Source: CAZNER01 sp964572065
Lineage (GTDB): Bacteria > Patescibacteriota > Dojkabacteria > JAHIVN01
Assembly (NCBI GenBank): GCA_964572065.1
Contig: CAZNER010000036.1
Location: 1 to 20,067, forward strand
Length of the DNA: 20,067 nucleotides
Reading direction: 5' to 3'
How positions within the stretch are numbered: the stretch's first letter is position 1; each line of letters opens with the position of its first letter. Under the pieces are notes generated by a model. It ran no database searches. It was not told the DNA's origin and saw only the letters and a program-made list of their open reading frames with translations. Shown one piece after another: positions 19,842 to 20,067 of the stretch. A program made the translations under genes and the position numbers.

Positions 19842-19915
19842 TGGCGAGGGTTGGATTTGAACCAACGTACCACGGGTTATGAACCCATTGCCTGTTTCCT
19901 CTAGACTACCTCGCT
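19842..19915 (-). tRNA. tRNA with CAU anticodon (Met, initiator-like)
   Basis: A full 74-base cloverleaf: acceptor AGCGAGG/CCTCGCC, D stem GTCT/AGGC with GG in the loop, anticodon arm ATGGG-TTCATAA-CCCGT, 5-base variable loop, T arm GTTGG-TTCAAAT-CCAAC, discriminator A. The anticodon is CAT. The anticodon stem ends in three consecutive G-C pairs next to the loop, the hallmark of initiator tRNAs, and the first acceptor pair is an A-C mismatch. CCA is not encoded. Elongator Met or modified-CAU Ile remain possible. No intron. Confidence 0.93.
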
Positions 19916-20032
19916 ATCTCTTAAATTTTTTTCAAAGGTTTTAATTTCATCATTAATTAATATTGCCATAAATATTTTTTCTTTTTCATAATCTATAACA
20001 TGATAGATATATTTTATATTAATTGTTACCAT
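19901..20032 (-). CDS. Small protein whose end overlaps the tRNA
   Basis: A 43-residue frame from ATG 20032 (MVTINIKYIYHVIDYEKEKI, FMAILINDEIKTFEKNLRD, SEVV-stop) preceded by AAGGGATTATTAG. Strand and helix composition looks like coding sequence. Its last 15 bases lie inside the tRNA 5' end, so tRNA processing would cut this message just before its stop codon. Either this is tolerated (translation happens on unprocessed transcripts) or the true product ends at the tRNA boundary without a stop. Family unknown. Confidence 0.55.
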   Translation of the reverse strand: MVTINIKYIYHVIDYEKEKIFMAILINDEIKTFEKNLRDSEVV

Positions 20033-20067
20033 CTAATAATCCCTTACTATATTACAAATAACTAAGC
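20033..20067 (-). CDS. 3' end of an upstream gene, cut by window edge
   Basis: Ten codons open from the right edge ending C-N-I-V-R-D-Y-TAG at 20033, one base before the next ATG. The abutting stop/start and AAGGGATTATTAG ribosome-binding site fit the operon style. Too short to identify. Confidence 0.35.
   Translation of the reverse strand, partial: LVICNIVRDY

Overview
The window looks like part of an AT-rich viral (or virus-derived plasmid) genome whose host is most likely an archaeon. Every supported protein gene lies on the minus strand, so the window reads as one long polycistronic block transcribed from position 20067 toward 1. Genes are small and packed head to tail, very often through 4-base ATGA stop/start overlaps. 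The archaeal inference rests on several points: ribosome-binding sites are mostly of the GGTG/GGTGAT kind, the recombinase resembles archaeal RadB/KaiC-type ATPases, there is a DHH (RecJ/GAN-like) phosphoesterase and an Sm/Lsm-like protein, one intergenic spot carries a textbook BRE + TATA box, and the tRNA has no encoded CCA. No capsid, terminase or tail gene was recognised, so 'virus' is an inference from gene style.

Right part (about 12.8-20 kb, transcribed first): a CAU-anticodon tRNA with initiator-like features, a RlaP-type nucleotidyltransferase, two small membrane proteins, a C5-cytosine DNA methyltransferase with a zinc deaminase domain inserted just before motif X, a calcineurin-like phosphoesterase, an HNH nuclease, a GP88-family protein and many short zinc-ribbon proteins. 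Middle (10.3-12.8 kb): a tandem cassette of very small proteins, several starting with an SH3/KOW-like 'MKFKKGDY' strand and nearly all ending in the same short tail, M-[V/I]-x-x-L. Middle-left (6.4-10.3 kb): an SPFH/flotillin protein, an Lsm-like protein, and several unrecognised genes, one crossing a 10-N assembly gap. Left (2.5-6.4 kb): a DNA replication/recombination module made of a putative nucleic-acid-binding winged-helix protein, a zinc ribbon, a DHH phosphoesterase, a DnaQ/PolB-type 3'-5' exonuclease and a SWIM-zinc-finger RecA/RadB-like ATPase. Far left (0.6-2.6 kb): a second tandem cassette of small proteins with variable N-termini and a shared C-terminal module that again ends in M-[V/I]-x-x-L.

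Two signals stand out. First, about nineteen otherwise different small proteins share a C-terminal tail of the form (S/T)-x-(E/D)-(E/D)-...-M-(V/I)-x-x-L-stop, absent from all recognisable enzymes. It partly doubles as the ribosome-binding site of the next gene, but it persists where that role is lost or moved, which points to a functional peptide tag. Second, the methyltransferase-deaminase fusion joins two cytosine-directed active sites in one polypeptide. The tRNA/RlaP neighbourhood, the viral flotillin and an archaeal-type promoter facing against all genes are further points of interest.
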